Made by a program: the position numbers and the translations under genes. From Mesorhizobium sp. (GTDB taxonomy: Bacteria; Pseudomonadota; Alphaproteobacteria; Rhizobiales; Rhizobiaceae), in NCBI GenBank assembly GCA_004017535.1, contig SAJS01000002.1, forward strand, positions 124,001-188,000: a stretch of 64,000 nucleotides of DNA. The letters run 5' to 3'. Of the stretch, positions 54,828 to 64,000 are shown one piece after another. Position 1 is the first letter of the stretch; the number at the start of each line of letters is the position of its first letter. The notes beneath the pieces are model-generated. The model saw only the letters and a program-made list of their open reading frames with translations. It did not search any database and was not told the origin of the DNA.

Positions 54828-57800
54828 CTATGCTGCAGCCAGCAGGCTGGCGTTCCCACCTGCCGCTGTCGTGTCGACGCAGACCGCGCGCTCATGCGCG
54901 TAGGCGGCCGGGTTGAGCACTTCGCTGACCAGCGGCACGATCGGCCCGGCGCGGTCGGCGATCACCTTGCGCACGATGCGCGCCGCCTCTGGCGTGCCGG
55001 AGAAGGCGACGACGTCGACACGCAGCGAGCGCGCCTCGACCGGGTCGGGCCGGCCGTCGATCGCCGCCAGCGGCAGGCCCTTGGCGGTCAGCGCCGAGAG
55101 TGCTGCCGGCGCGCCCGGCGCCACGGCAAGCACCGCATTGCCGGCCGCGAGGGCCTGGATCGTCTGGGCAAGCAGCGTCTCGGCATCGGGGCCGAGGCAA
55201 AGCACCCGGCCGCGCGGCGCCAGCGACAAAGTGTTGGCCTCGCCGGTCGGTCCGGGCAGGTCGACCTGGCCGAAATCAAGGCTGGCGGCCGCGGCGATCG
55301 CCGCCGCACCCTTGCCGCGCAGATGCTTCCTCAGGATCGCGACGCGGTCCGGCCGCGTCGACCAGCCGCCCAGCGCCGGGTCCGGCAGATTGTCGGCGAG
55401 CTCGGTCGCGGTCACCTTGTGGCCATCGGCAACCTCGGTTCCGGCCTCAGGCCCCTTGCGGAAACGGCGCAGGTAATGCGGGCCGCCGGCCTTCGGGCCG
55501 GTGCCCGACAGCCCCTCGCCGCCGAAGGGCTGTGAGCCGACGACGGCGCCGATCTGGTTGCGGTTGACATAGATGTTGCCGGCATGGATGCCGTCGACGA
55601 AATGCTGGACGCGTCCCTCGATACGCGTGTGCAGGCCGAAGGTGAGGCCGTAACCCTTGCGGTTGATGGCGGCGATCACCTGGTCGATCTCGTCGGCATC
55701 GAAGGTCGCGACGTGCAGCACCGGGCCGAACACCTCGCGCTCCATCTCTTCGATGCCCTTGACGCGGAAGACATGCGGGGCGACGAAGCGGCCGGTGGCC
55801 GGAGCTTCGATCCTGGCGATCAGCCGGCCTTCCAGCCCCTTCTTCTTGCAATAGTCGCTGATCGAAGCCTGCGCCTCGTCGTCGATGACCGGGCCGACAT
55901 CGGTCGAGATGGCCCAAGGATTGCCCACGTTGAGCGCTTCCATGGCGCCCTTCAGCATCTCCAGCATCTTCTTCTCGACGTCCTTCTGCACGTAGAGCAC
56001 GCGCAATGCCGAGCAGCGCTGGCCGGCGCTCTGGAAGGCCGACGCCAGGATGTCGCGCACCGCCTGCTCCGGCAGCGCGGTGGAATCGACGATCATCGCG
56101 TTCAAGCCGCCGGTCTCGGCGATCAGCATCGCATCGGGCGCCGCGGTCTCGGCCAGTTGCTTCTCGATCAGCTTGGCGACCTCGGTCGAGCCGGTGAAGC
56201 AGACGCCCGCGATGCGCGGGTCGGCAGTCAGCGGGGCACCGATCGTGGGGCCGTCGCCCGGCAGAAGTTGGATGACGTCCTCCGGCACGCCGGCCTCGCG
56301 CAGCATCTCGACGGCGCGGAAGGCGATCAGCGGCGTCTGCTCGGCGGGCTTGGCGATGACCGAATTGCCGGTGACCAAAGCCGCCGCGATCTGGCCGGTG
56401 AAGATCGCCAGCGGGAAATTCCACGGCGAGATGCAGACGATCGCGCCACGCGCTTCGGTGCCTGCCTCGGCATTGGCCGCCTCAGCCGCGTAATAGCGCA
56501 GGAAGTCGACCGCCTCGCGCACTTCCGCCACGCCATCGGCCAGCGACTTGCCGGCCTCGCGGGTGGCGAGAGCGAAAAACTCGACCGCATTGGCCTCGTA
56601 GAGGTCGGCGGCGCGGTTGAGGATCGCAGCGCGCTCGGCAACCGGACGCTTCGCCCAGGCGGGTTGCGCGTCGACGGCAATGCGCACGGCGGTCGCCACC
56701 TGCTTGGCCGCAGCTTCATACACGGTGCCGACGATCTCGCCGGGCTTGGCCGGATTGATGATCTGGCGCTGCTCGCCATAGCCGGCGGCGCGTGTGACCG
56801 GCTTGGCATGCCAGCGGTCCGCTCCGGCGAATTCCGCCCTCGCCTTGTCGATGGCCGCGAGCGTCACCGAATCGGTGATGTCGAAGCCTTTGGAGTTGCG
56901 GCGCCCGGCGCCAAAGATTGCGGCTGGCCGCGCGATCGCCGGATTGGCCGCCGACCCTTGCGTCTCGACAACCGCGAGCGGGTCGCGCGCGATCTCCTCC
57001 GGCTCGACTTCCTCGTCGGTCAATTGGTGGACGAAGGAGGAGTTGGCGCCGTTCTCCAGCAAACGCCGCACCAAATAGGCAAGCAGGTCCGAATGCGCGC
57101 CGACCGGCGCATAGATGCGGCAGCGCGTGCCTTCGGCCTGGCGCACCGTCTCATGCAGCGCCTCGCCCATGCCGTGCAGGCGCTGGAACTCGAAGCTGTC
57201 GCGGTCCTTCGCCATCGACAGGATGGCGGCGACCGTGTGCGCGTTGTGGGTGGCGAACTGCGGATAGATGCGGTCGGTCATCGACAAAAGCTTCTTCGCG
57301 CAGGCCAGATACGAAACGTCGGTATTGGCCTTGCGGGTGAAGACCGGATAGCCGGCGAGACCCAGCGTCTGCGCCCGCTTGATCTCCGTGTCCCAATAGG
57401 CACCCTTCACCAGCCGCACCATGATCCGGCAGTCGTATTTCTTCGCCAGCGCATAGAGCCAGTCGATGGCGAAAGCCGCGCGCGGGCCATAGGCTTGGAC
57501 GACGACGCCAAAGCCGTCCCAGCCGGCAAGTTCCGGCTCGGCCAGCACGCGCTCGATGACTTCGAGCGATAGGTCGAGGCGGTCGGCTTCCTCTGCGTCG
57601 ATGTTGAGGCCCATGCGCGAGTGCCGGGCAGCAAGCGCCAGCGACAGAAGCCGCTCGGCCATCACCGGCAGCATGGTCTCGCGCTGCGCCACCTCGTAGC
57701 GCGGATGCAGCGCCGAGAGCTTGACCGAAATGCCGTGATTGTAGCGGATGTCGGGGCCGTTCGACCCGGCATCGAGCGACGAGATCGCATCCGCATAGGC

Positions 57801-58436
57801 GCGGTGGTAGCGCAGCGCGTCGGCTTCGGTGCGGGCCGCCTCGCCCAGCATGTCGAACGAATAGAGATAGCCCTTCTGTGTCATCGGCCGGCCGCGCTTG
57901 ACGGCCTCGGCGATGGTGCGGCCGAGCACGAACTGCTCGCCCATCTCGCGCATCGCCGCGGCGACCGCCTTGCGGATCACCGGCTCGCCAAGCCTGCGCA
58001 CCATGGCGCGCAGCGTGCCTTCGATGCCGCCCTCGCCTTCGTCGAGCACGCGGCCGGTGAGCATCAGCGCCCAGGTCGAGGCGTTGACGAAGATCGAGCT
58101 CGAACCGCCCGAATGCGCCGACCAATCATGCGGCGCGATCTTGTCCGCGATGAGATCGTCCATGGTCTCGGTGTCGGGCACGCGCAGCAGCGCCTCGGCC
58201 AGGCACATCAGCGCCACGCCTTCCTTGGTCGACAGGCCGTAGGCCGAGAGGAAGACCTCCATCAGCCTGGGGTCTGTCGAGCCGCGCACCGCGCGCACCA
58301 GATCGGCCGCGCGCGCCGAGATCGCCTTTCGCTCCTCCGCCGACAAGCCCGCCGCCGCCGACAGGCGCTTCACCGCCTCGTCTTCGTCGGGCAAATAATT
58401 GGCGCGGATCTGCTGGCGGATGGCGTCGAGCGGCAT
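54828..58436 (-). CDS. putA: Bifunctional proline dehydrogenase / P5C dehydrogenase PutA
   Basis: 1202-residue enzyme that oxidises proline to glutamate in two steps. The N-terminal half is the FAD-dependent proline dehydrogenase barrel (VKLSALHPRYE, MVRLVKGAYWDTEIK, FATHNAHTVAAI). The second half is an aldehyde dehydrogenase (SPWNFPLAIFTGQIAAAL, ETGGLNAMIVDST, catalytic Cys in FQSAGQRCSALRVL), with a C-terminal ALDH-like extension of about 200 residues. The N-terminal ribbon-helix-helix of E. coli PutA is absent, so it cannot repress itself; the divergent Lrp-type gene does that job. Confidence 0.95.
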   Translation of the reverse strand: MPLDAIRQQIRANYLPDEDEAVKRLSAAAGLSAEERKAISARAADLVRAVRGSTDPRLMEVFLSAYGLSTKEGVALMCLAEALLRVPDTETMDDLIADKIAPHDWSAHSGGSSSIFVNASTWALMLTGRVLDEGEGGIEGTLRAMVRRLGEPVIRKAVAAAMREMGEQFVLGRTIAEAVKRGRPMTQKGYLYSFDMLGEAARTEADALRYHRAYADAISSLDAGSNGPDIRYNHGISVKLSALHPRYEVAQRETMLPVMAERLLSLALAARHSRMGLNIDAEEADRLDLSLEVIERVLAEPELAGWDGFGVVVQAYGPRAAFAIDWLYALAKKYDCRIMVRLVKGAYWDTEIKRAQTLGLAGYPVFTRKANTDVSYLACAKKLLSMTDRIYPQFATHNAHTVAAILSMAKDRDSFEFQRLHGMGEALHETVRQAEGTRCRIYAPVGAHSDLLAYLVRRLLENGANSSFVHQLTDEEVEPEEIARDPLAVVETQGSAANPAIARPAAIFGAGRRNSKGFDITDSVTLAAIDKARAEFAGADRWHAKPVTRAAGYGEQRQIINPAKPGEIVGTVYEAAAKQVATAVRIAVDAQPAWAKRPVAERAAILNRAADLYEANAVEFFALATREAGKSLADGVAEVREAVDFLRYYAAEAANAEAGTEARGAIVCISPWNFPLAIFTGQIAAALVTGNSVIAKPAEQTPLIAFRAVEMLREAGVPEDVIQLLPGDGPTIGAPLTADPRIAGVCFTGSTEVAKLIEKQLAETAAPDAMLIAETGGLNAMIVDSTALPEQAVRDILASAFQSAGQRCSALRVLYVQKDVEKKMLEMLKGAMEALNVGNPWAISTDVGPVIDDEAQASISDYCKKKGLEGRLIARIEAPATGRFVAPHVFRVKGIEEMEREVFGPVLHVATFDADEIDQVIAAINRKGYGLTFGLHTRIEGRVQHFVDGIHAGNIYVNRNQIGAVVGSQPFGGEGLSGTGPKAGGPHYLRRFRKGPEAGTEVADGHKVTATELADNLPDPALGGWSTRPDRVAILRKHLRGKGAAAIAAAASLDFGQVDLPGPTGEANTLSLAPRGRVLCLGPDAETLLAQTIQALAAGNAVLAVAPGAPAALSALTAKGLPLAAIDGRPDPVEARSLRVDVVAFSGTPEAARIVRKVIADRAGPIVPLVSEVLNPAAYAHERAVCVDTTAAGGNASLLAAA

Positions 58437-58600
58437 ATCGGGTCCATGAAAGCGAGCGTAAGCGAACGGTCAGGCGGTCGCCGGACCGAATGGCGCAAGC
58501 TAGCACAGCTTCGGATTCCAGTCGGTCCAAAGAAATCGACAAGGCAGGCCAATTGAACTATCATCGAAGCCAAATTCCCATCGTTTCGGCTGCCATTTCG

Positions 58601-59053
58601 ATGACCGAAGACCAATTGGACCGCATTGACCGCAACATCCTGTCAGCGCTTGGGCGCGACGGCCGGCTTTCCATGTCGGAACTAGCCGGCCGGGTCGGCC
58701 TGTCCAAGACGCCGGTGCAGGCGCGCGTAAAGCGGCTGGAGAAGGACGGCTATATCAGAGGCTACCGCGCCATCATCGATCGCGAACGCATGGGCGAAGG
58801 CCATGTCGCCTTCGTCCAGGTAAAGCTGTCGGACACGCGCTCGGCGGCGCTCGACGCTTTCAACCGCGCGGTGCAGGGCGTGCCGGAGATCGAGCAATGC
58901 CACATGATGGCATCGAGCTTCGACTACCTCTTGAAGGTCCGCACCACCGACATCGCCGCCTATCGCCGCGTGCTCGGCGAGCGCATCTCGGCCCTGCCCC
59001 ACGTTGCCCAGACCTCCACGTTCGTGGCGATGGAGACGGTGAAGGACAGGTAG
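58601..59053 (+). CDS. putR: Lrp/AsnC-family regulator, likely PutR
   Basis: 150-residue Lrp-type regulator. Helix-turn-helix in ILSALGRDGRLSMSELAGRVGLSKTPVQARVKRLEKDGYIRGY and a C-terminal RAM effector domain. It is transcribed divergently from putA, as PutR is in Agrobacterium and Rhodobacter, where it activates putA in response to proline. Start taken at MTEDQLDRID, the usual opening; the frame is open further upstream. The 164-base gap to putA has no obvious palindrome. Its stop abuts the peroxidase stop. Confidence 0.88.
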   Translation: MTEDQLDRIDRNILSALGRDGRLSMSELAGRVGLSKTPVQARVKRLEKDGYIRGYRAIIDRERMGEGHVAFVQVKLSDTRSAALDAFNRAVQGVPEIEQCHMMASSFDYLLKVRTTDIAAYRRVLGERISALPHVAQTSTFVAMETVKDR

Positions 59054-60262
59054 TTAGTCAGATAACGTCTTGAGGAACGCCACCAAGGCCGCACGCTCGC
59101 GATCGGAAAGGTCGAGCGGGTGCACTTCCGATACGCCTTCGACGCTGGGCGGCGCCTTCGAATAATGCGCCACCACCTCGTCGAGCGTCGAGAATTGGCC
59201 GGCATGCATGTAAGGCGGGCGATCCGCCGCGCCCCTGAGCGACGGCGTCTTGTAGGCCCGCATGATTTGCGGACCATCCTTGACCATGAAGCGCAGCTCG
59301 CGGCAGGCGCTCTCGTCGCCGTCGCGGAATTTGCCGAGGCAGTTGAACGGGTCGGCTTCGACCAGCGCCACGGCATCGACGCGCCCGCGGTCCGGCGGCA
59401 GGCCGTCGACCGGCGGCACGCCGGTGTTGTGGAAGGCGTTGTCGGTAAAGCGCGCGCCGTTGTGGCAGGTCACGCAATTGGCCTTGCCGATGAACAGTTT
59501 CAGCCCGAGGACCTCCTCCGGCGAGAAGGCCGCGTCGCCTTCCGGCTTGGCGCCAGTCGCCAGATCGATGGCGAAGCGGTCGAAGCGCGTCTGCCCGGGC
59601 TCGATCGAGCGCTCGAAGGCGGCAATCGCCTTGCCGATATTGGCGTAGACGCGGTTGACGTCGTCCTGCTGCGAGGCGGGCATCGCGTTCCACACCGCCT
59701 TCTCGGCGTCGCTGCCGAGCGGACTGGCATTGGCCGGCACGCTGGAAAGGTCCGGCAGCGGCCCAAAAATGCGCTCGTAGCGCTCGCCGAACCGCTTCTT
59801 GATGTAATGCGCGAAGGCTGCCCGGTTGCCGGCCTGCTCCAGCGGGTTTTCGAGCGGCGTCAGTGCCTGCGCCCACAGGCTGTCGCGCCTGCCGTCCCAG
59901 AAGTACCATGGATTGCGCGCCACACCCGCCAGCGGCATGGTCCGCCGGTTGGTATGGCCGACGCCGACCGCCTGCGGCAGGTCGTCCTGGAACTGGCGGT
60001 CGATCTTGTGGCAGGTCGAACACGACACCGTGCCGTGACGGCTCATGCCGGCATCGAAGAACAGCGTCGAGCCGAGCGCGGCAGCCGCCGGCACATCCGC
60101 ATACTGGTTCGTGGTGTCGGGTTTCAATGACGGCAGCGTATTCAGCGCTAGTGAGGCGATGGTCTTCTTCTCGGCGTCGCTGAATTGCGGCTCGCCGCAG
60201 CCGCTCAGCAAGGCGAGAGCGGCCAAAGCCAAAAGACATGCGACGCTCGTCAGACGCCTCAT
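59054..60262 (-). CDS. Di-heme cytochrome c peroxidase/MauG-like lipoprotein
   Basis: 402-residue periplasmic di-heme protein. A lipobox (LALLSGC, Cys at about 22) predicts lipoprotein anchoring. The two c-type heme motifs are SCSTCH and NCVTCH; NPWYFWDGRRDSLWAQALTPLENPLE between them is typical of the CcpA/MauG family. It may reduce peroxide or modify a protein. Followed in reading order after a FixH/YtkA-like gene (7-base gap), so the pair is probably co-transcribed. It abuts putR tail-to-tail with no gap. Confidence 0.88.
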   Translation of the reverse strand: MRRLTSVACLLALAALALLSGCGEPQFSDAEKKTIASLALNTLPSLKPDTTNQYADVPAAAALGSTLFFDAGMSRHGTVSCSTCHKIDRQFQDDLPQAVGVGHTNRRTMPLAGVARNPWYFWDGRRDSLWAQALTPLENPLEQAGNRAAFAHYIKKRFGERYERIFGPLPDLSSVPANASPLGSDAEKAVWNAMPASQQDDVNRVYANIGKAIAAFERSIEPGQTRFDRFAIDLATGAKPEGDAAFSPEEVLGLKLFIGKANCVTCHNGARFTDNAFHNTGVPPVDGLPPDRGRVDAVALVEADPFNCLGKFRDGDESACRELRFMVKDGPQIMRAYKTPSLRGAADRPPYMHAGQFSTLDEVVAHYSKAPPSVEGVSEVHPLDLSDRERAALVAFLKTLSD

Positions 60263-60269
60263 CGCCCGC

Positions 60270-60713
60270 TCACAGCACGATGTTGAAGACGACGGAATCG
60301 GAACCCGCCGCCGCCGAGATACCGAAGTGCAGCTGCCACCAGCCGCTCATCGTGAATTTCACGCCGTCGATGCGGTAGCGCCCCTCGCCAAGATAATCGG
60401 TCGCCTGCGGACTGGTCGGCAGGCCGTGATTGTGCTGCGGCATCCCGCCGGAAACGGTGATGGCCGCCCCCTCTACCGGCGCGCCGGCGGCAGTCTTCAG
60501 CGTCAGCAGCCAGGATTGCAGCTCGCCCTGCCGGATGACGCCGCGCTCTGGCTCGAAACTCGCGACGAACAGCCCGTTCGCCGTCTTCTTGGAGCGCGAC
60601 AGGTCCGGACCGGACGCCGAATGCGGCAGCGTCAGATAGACGACGGCCACGATGCCGACCAGCAACGCGGCCAGGCCGAGCCCCGCGAGGATGTAACGCC
60701 ATATCGATGCCAA
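60270..60713 (-). CDS. FixH/YtkA-like membrane-anchored protein
   Basis: 147-residue protein with one N-terminal membrane helix (YILAGLGLAALLVGIVAVVYL) and a periplasmic immunoglobulin-like domain (LQSWLLTLKTAAGAPVEGAAITVSGGMPQHNHGLPT, ending GWWQLHFGI). The PQHNHG motif suggests metal binding as in YtkA/FixH-type proteins. Start is a TTG with a strong AGAGGA site; no in-frame ATG precedes the helix. It heads the operon with the di-heme peroxidase and could help its maturation or supply copper, which is inference. Confidence 0.75.
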   Translation of the reverse strand: MASIWRYILAGLGLAALLVGIVAVVYLTLPHSASGPDLSRSKKTANGLFVASFEPERGVIRQGELQSWLLTLKTAAGAPVEGAAITVSGGMPQHNHGLPTSPQATDYLGEGRYRIDGVKFTMSGWWQLHFGISAAAGSDSVVFNIVL

Positions 60714-60869
60714 ACCCGTTCCTCTTCGGCTGCTAACGTCGCGGGCCGCTCGCCGCGTCCCGTCCTGCCTGTGGGAAATCGCTTCTGGCGCAAAATTCAG
60801 CCTTCGCCAAGCATGGCGCTGCCGGCCGCAAAAAGCTACAGCAACAAGACCTTAAGAAGGATAAGCCAC

Positions 60870-61790
60870 ATGGCCGCCAAGGGTATCGCGTCGATCGGCG
60901 AGTGCATGATCGAATTGTCGGGACAGACCGGCGACAGCTGGCGCATGGGTTTTGCCGGCGACACCTTCAACACGCTGTGGGCGTTGCACGCCTTGAGCCC
61001 GGAGCACCCCGCGACTTATGTCTCGGCCTTCGGCGACGATCCCTTCTCGCGCGACCAGATCGCCTTCTTCGGCCGAGCCGGCATCAGTATAGGCAACAGT
61101 CCGGTCATTGCCGGCGCGCGACCCGGCCTTTACGCCATCACGCTGACGGGGGCCGAGCGCGCCTTCACCTACTGGCGAAGCGACGCTGCAGCGCGCCAGC
61201 TCGCTTCCGATCCGGCGGCACTGGCGAAAAGTCTTGAAAACCAAGCGCTTGTCTATTTTTCCGGAATCACCCTGGCAATTCTTGACGGGGCCGCGCGGAA
61301 GACCTTGCTGACGGCCATCGCGGCAGCCCGGACGGCGGGTTCCCTCGTCGCCTTCGACCCGAATTACCGGCCCCGTCTGTGGCCGAGTCGCGAGGCAGCC
61401 CAGGCCGCTATCCTGGAGGCGCTTGCGGTGGCCGACATCGCGCTGCCGACCTTCCCGGACGAGCAGATGCTGTTCTGGGATCCGACGCCGCAGGCAACCG
61501 CGGAGCGCATCGGCAAGCTGACCGGCGAGGTCGTGGTCAAGAATGGCGAGCAGCCGGCCCTGATCGCGCTGAACGGCGCTTCGCAAACCGTGGACGCGGT
61601 ACATGTGGCCGCCCCTGTCGACACCACGGGCGCCGGCGATTCCTTCAATGGCGGCTATCTCGCCGCGCGGCTTGCCGGCCATGCGCCTGCCGATGCGGCG
61701 CGCCGCGCGCATAAAGTGGCCGCCGCAGTCGTGCAGGTTCGCGGCGCGTTGGCCCCGTTCGAAACGCTGCGGACAGCCTTCGACAGTTAG
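60870..61790 (+). CDS. kdgK: 2-dehydro-3-deoxygluconokinase (PfkB family)
   Basis: 306-residue sugar kinase that phosphorylates KDG. It starts GIASIGECMIELSG, continues GFAGDTFNTLWALHAL, and has a YISDPNYR-like FDPNYRPRLWPS with the PfkB signature DTTGAGDSFNGGYLAA containing the catalytic Asp. Start ATG 156 bases downstream of the divergent FixH-like gene. KDG kinase belongs to Entner-Doudoroff-type uronate or galacturonate use. It is convergent with the aldose epimerase gene. Confidence 0.87.
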   Translation: MAAKGIASIGECMIELSGQTGDSWRMGFAGDTFNTLWALHALSPEHPATYVSAFGDDPFSRDQIAFFGRAGISIGNSPVIAGARPGLYAITLTGAERAFTYWRSDAAARQLASDPAALAKSLENQALVYFSGITLAILDGAARKTLLTAIAAARTAGSLVAFDPNYRPRLWPSREAAQAAILEALAVADIALPTFPDEQMLFWDPTPQATAERIGKLTGEVVVKNGEQPALIALNGASQTVDAVHVAAPVDTTGAGDSFNGGYLAARLAGHAPADAARRAHKVAAAVVQVRGALAPFETLRTAFDS

Positions 61791-61834
61791 ATCATGTCAA
61801 AGGTTAGTAGCAGATCACTTCAACATCGGTGAAC

Positions 61835-62860
61835 TCACGGCAAGCGAAACCGATATTCCGTCACCTGATGATAGATCTGCCCCGGCCACAGCGTCGCCTG
61901 CGGGAAATAGGGCCGGTTCGGCGCATCCGGCCAAGTCTGCGCTTCCAGGCAGAGGCCTGAAAACGCCTTGTAGTGGCGGCCATCGAGTCCCGGCGATGTC
62001 GGCGCGACGAACTGGCCGCTATAGAGCTGCAGTCCAGGCTCGGTGGTCCAGACTTCCATCTCTACGCCGGAATTGGCGCCTTGCACCCAGGCGGCCTGGT
62101 GCAGCGGTCCACGGCTGGAGGCGAGGCAGTAATTCAGGTCGTATCGAAGCTGCTCTCCTTCCAATTCCATGCGCAGCGCCCGCGCCTGCCGGAAATCGAA
62201 AGGCGTGCCGTCGACCGGCTTCACCACACCGGTCGGGATCATCTCGTCATCGACGGGCGTGTAGGCGCCGGCGTTGAGCATCAGCCGATGGTCGAGGATG
62301 TCGCCGGCGCCGCCATCGTCGAGGTTGAAATAGGAGTGCTGCGCCAGATTGCAGAGTGTCGGCTCCTCGCAAGTCGCGGTCAGTTCCATGCTGAGCGTGC
62401 CGGGGATCTTCAGCCGGTAGGTGCAGGTGACGTCGAGTGCGCCGGGAAAACTCATCGCGCCGTCCGGATCGTGCAGTGTCAGCGTCACGAAATCGCGGCC
62501 ATGCAGCGAGACGGTCCATGGCCGGTGGAAAAAGCCTTCCGAGCCGCCATGCAGCGTGTGCTTGCCGAGAAAATTCTGCTCGGTCTGGTAGCGCTGGCCG
62601 GCAATGGTGAAACGGCCGCCGCCGATGCGGTTGGCGAAGCGGCCGACCACGGCGCCGAAGAAGGCGCGGTCGGTCTCGTAAGGTTCGAAGCGGTCGTAGC
62701 CCAGCACCAGCGGCGCGTCGTGGCCATTCAGTCGAAGATCCTGGACGATCGCGCCCAGTCCGATGATGTTGGCGGTCAAGCCGCCGCCCCGGATCGTGAA
62801 CCGGCGTACGGCCTCGCCCGCCTGCGTCGTGCCGAAGACCTCGCCGTCCTTCATCGCCAT
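61835..62860 (-). CDS. galM: Aldose 1-epimerase
   Basis: 341-residue mutarotase that interconverts alpha and beta forms of aldoses such as galactose. Catalytic histidines lie in KHTLHGG and AQHSYFNLDD, and the catalytic glutamate in GLCLEAQTWPDAPNRPYFP. Start chosen at MAMKDGEVFG; the frame is open further upstream but the added residues are low-complexity and unlike the family. Unlinked to an obvious sugar operon apart from the neighbouring kdgK. Confidence 0.88.
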   Translation of the reverse strand: MAMKDGEVFGTTQAGEAVRRFTIRGGGLTANIIGLGAIVQDLRLNGHDAPLVLGYDRFEPYETDRAFFGAVVGRFANRIGGGRFTIAGQRYQTEQNFLGKHTLHGGSEGFFHRPWTVSLHGRDFVTLTLHDPDGAMSFPGALDVTCTYRLKIPGTLSMELTATCEEPTLCNLAQHSYFNLDDGGAGDILDHRLMLNAGAYTPVDDEMIPTGVVKPVDGTPFDFRQARALRMELEGEQLRYDLNYCLASSRGPLHQAAWVQGANSGVEMEVWTTEPGLQLYSGQFVAPTSPGLDGRHYKAFSGLCLEAQTWPDAPNRPYFPQATLWPGQIYHQVTEYRFRLP

Positions 62861-62957
62861 GCCCGAAATATTTATTGCCTGATCCGTGGATTTAGGCCGG
62901 CCGCGTGTCATCCGGCAAGGGCAGGCGCAGAATCCGCCCCTGCCCCATGAGTTGGCA

Positions 62958-64000
62958 TCAGAGCCCCAAGCCGCCAAAGCAGGCATATTTGGTGTCGAGA
63001 TAGTCCTCGATGCCCTGATGCCCGCCTTCGCGGCCGAGACCGGATTCCTTGACGCCGCCGAAGGGCGCCTCCGGCGTGGTGATCAGGCCTTCATTGACGC
63101 CGACCATGCCGTATTTGAGGCCTTCCATGACCCGGAAGGCGCGGCCGAGATTGCCGGTGTAGAAATACGCGGCGAGGCCGAACTCGGTGTCGTTGGCCAA
63201 GGCCACCGCCTCTTCCTCGGTCTCGAACTTGAAGACGGGCGCGATCGGCCCAAAAATCTCTTCCTTCATGAATCGCATGTTCGGCGTGGCGCCGGAGATC
63301 ACCGTCGGCTGGAAGAACGAGCCGCCCAGCGCATGGCGCTTGCCGCCGGCGACGACCTTGCCGCCCTTGGACGTGGCGTCGGCGATGAATTCCTCGACCT
63401 TCTCGACCGCCTTCTCGTCGATCAGCGGTCCCTGCTGCACGCCTTCCTCGAGGCCCGAGCCGACCTTGAGGTTGTTGCTGGCGGCGGCGAGCTTCTCGAC
63501 GAACTGGTCATAGATGCCTGCCTGGACGAGGAAGCGGTTGGTGCACACGCAGGTCTGGCCGGAATTGCGGTATTTCGCGGTGATGGCGCCGGCCACCGCG
63601 CGGTCGACATCAGCGTCGTCGAAGACCAGGAACGGCGCATTGCCGCCGAGCTCCATCGACACTTTCTTGACCGTCGTGGCGGACTTCTGGATCAGCAGCT
63701 TGCCGATTTCGGTCGAGCCCGTGAAGGTGATCTTCTTGACCAGCGGATTGGTGCAGAGTTCGTCGCCGATCTCGCCGGCCGAGCCGGTCACGACGTTGAC
63801 GACGCCCTTCGGGAAACCCACTTCCTCAACCAGCGCGCCCCAGGCGAGGCCGGAATAAGGCGTCTGCGAGGCGGGCTTCACCACAGCCGTGCAACCGGCG
63901 GCCAAGGCCGGGCCGATCTTGCGGGCGAGCATCGAGGACGGAAAATTCCACGGCGTGATGGCGGCGATGACGCCGACCGGCTCCTTGGTCACAAGAATGC
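62958..64000 (-). CDS. gabD: NAD(P)-dependent aldehyde dehydrogenase (succinate-semialdehyde type), N terminus beyond window
   Basis: The C-terminal 347 or so residues of an aldehyde dehydrogenase; the start lies past the right edge. Motifs: [37 protein letters not shown]-like [11 protein letters not shown], catalytic Glu in [12 protein letters not shown], catalytic Cys in [11 protein letters not shown] and the C-terminal [24 protein letters not shown]. The QTCVCTNR form and this ending are typical of GabD succinate-semialdehyde dehydrogenases. It is the gene before galM on the same strand, separated by 97 bases. Confidence 0.85.
   Translation of the reverse strand, partial: ILVTKEPVGVIAAITPWNFPSSMLARKIGPALAAGCTAVVKPASQTPYSGLAWGALVEEVGFPKGVVNVVTGSAGEIGDELCTNPLVKKITFTGSTEIGKLLIQKSATTVKKVSMELGGNAPFLVFDDADVDRAVAGAITAKYRNSGQTCVCTNRFLVQAGIYDQFVEKLAAASNNLKVGSGLEEGVQQGPLIDEKAVEKVEEFIADATSKGGKVVAGGKRHALGGSFFQPTVISGATPNMRFMKEEIFGPIAPVFKFETEEEAVALANDTEFGLAAYFYTGNLGRAFRVMEGLKYGMVGVNEGLITTPEAPFGGVKESGLGREGGHQGIEDYLDTKYACFGGLGL

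Noticed and set aside
54712-54903. Short rightward frame at the edge of the 54577-54759 repeat
   Set aside because: It lies in the repeat and in the antisense of the putA 3' end, without a ribosome-binding site or recognisable protein.

Overview
The window looks like chromosomal DNA of a Mesorhizobium-type alphaproteobacterium (order Hyphomicrobiales). It is GC-rich and densely packed, and it carries a RirA/Hmu iron-heme regulon, a form II coxSLM operon, a PutA without a DNA-binding domain paired with an Lrp-type regulator, and several palindromic intergenic repeats of the kind scattered through rhizobial genomes. No rRNA, tRNA, CRISPR array, phage or transposase was seen. Nearly all genes sit in tight operons with ATGA or similar overlaps.

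Left third (1-21,894), amine and cyclic-amide catabolism: the heterotetrameric sarcosine oxidase genes soxBDAG (soxB is cut by the window edge) are followed by a DapA-family lyase, a 2-hydroxyacid dehydrogenase and a non-pyrrolysine MttB-type methyltransferase. Two divergent operons then flank a palindrome-bearing gap at 15,518-15,752. The leftward operon encodes RidA, a D-hydantoinase-like enzyme, an N-carbamoyl-D-amino-acid hydrolase, an FrhB-type iron-sulfur flavoprotein, a DauA-like D-amino-acid dehydrogenase, an M20 N-carbamoyl hydrolase and an isochorismatase-fold amidase. These can be ordered into a route from a 5-substituted hydantoin to N-carbamoyl-D-amino acid, D-amino acid, imino acid and 2-oxo acid. 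The rightward operon encodes an MFS transporter, two SDR dehydrogenases, an epimerase-like protein, a PuuE-like deacetylase-fold hydrolase and a metal-ligand-depleted dihydroorotase-like protein. The real substrate is unknown.

Middle (21,988-44,053): an EmrAB-type efflux pair, a secreted cupin, a small unknown gene, cutC, a GNAT enzyme, a probably frameshifted SRPBCC gene and an acyltransferase. Then come form II CO-dehydrogenase-like coxSLM, a FIST protein with a hybrid histidine kinase and a convergent NarL-type regulator (resembling the NosP/NahK nitric-oxide system), two gentisate-pathway-like enzymes, an alcohol dehydrogenase and an EamA transporter with a divergent MocR regulator. A CmlA/FloR-type drug exporter follows. 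It is preceded by a nine-codon leader (MGSSKSADK) that closely resembles the attenuation leader of cmlA. MaoC and phasin genes follow.

Right third (44,120-64,000): a DUF445 membrane protein, then a heme and iron block (rirA, hmuVUTS, hmuP, divergent hmuR, a small secreted protein, tonB and the heme-degrading hmuQ). Perfect TGA-N9-TCA iron-responsive operators lie upstream of rirA and in the hmuP/hmuR gap. Then putA with putR, a di-heme peroxidase lipoprotein with a FixH/YtkA-like partner, kdgK, an aldose 1-epimerase, and an aldehyde dehydrogenase cut by the right edge.

The observations I rate highest are the cmlA-like leader and hairpins before the exporter, the hydantoin/ureide double operon with its embedded FrhB-type protein, and the FIST-kinase-regulator module. 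Family names come from motif recognition by eye, not from database searches.
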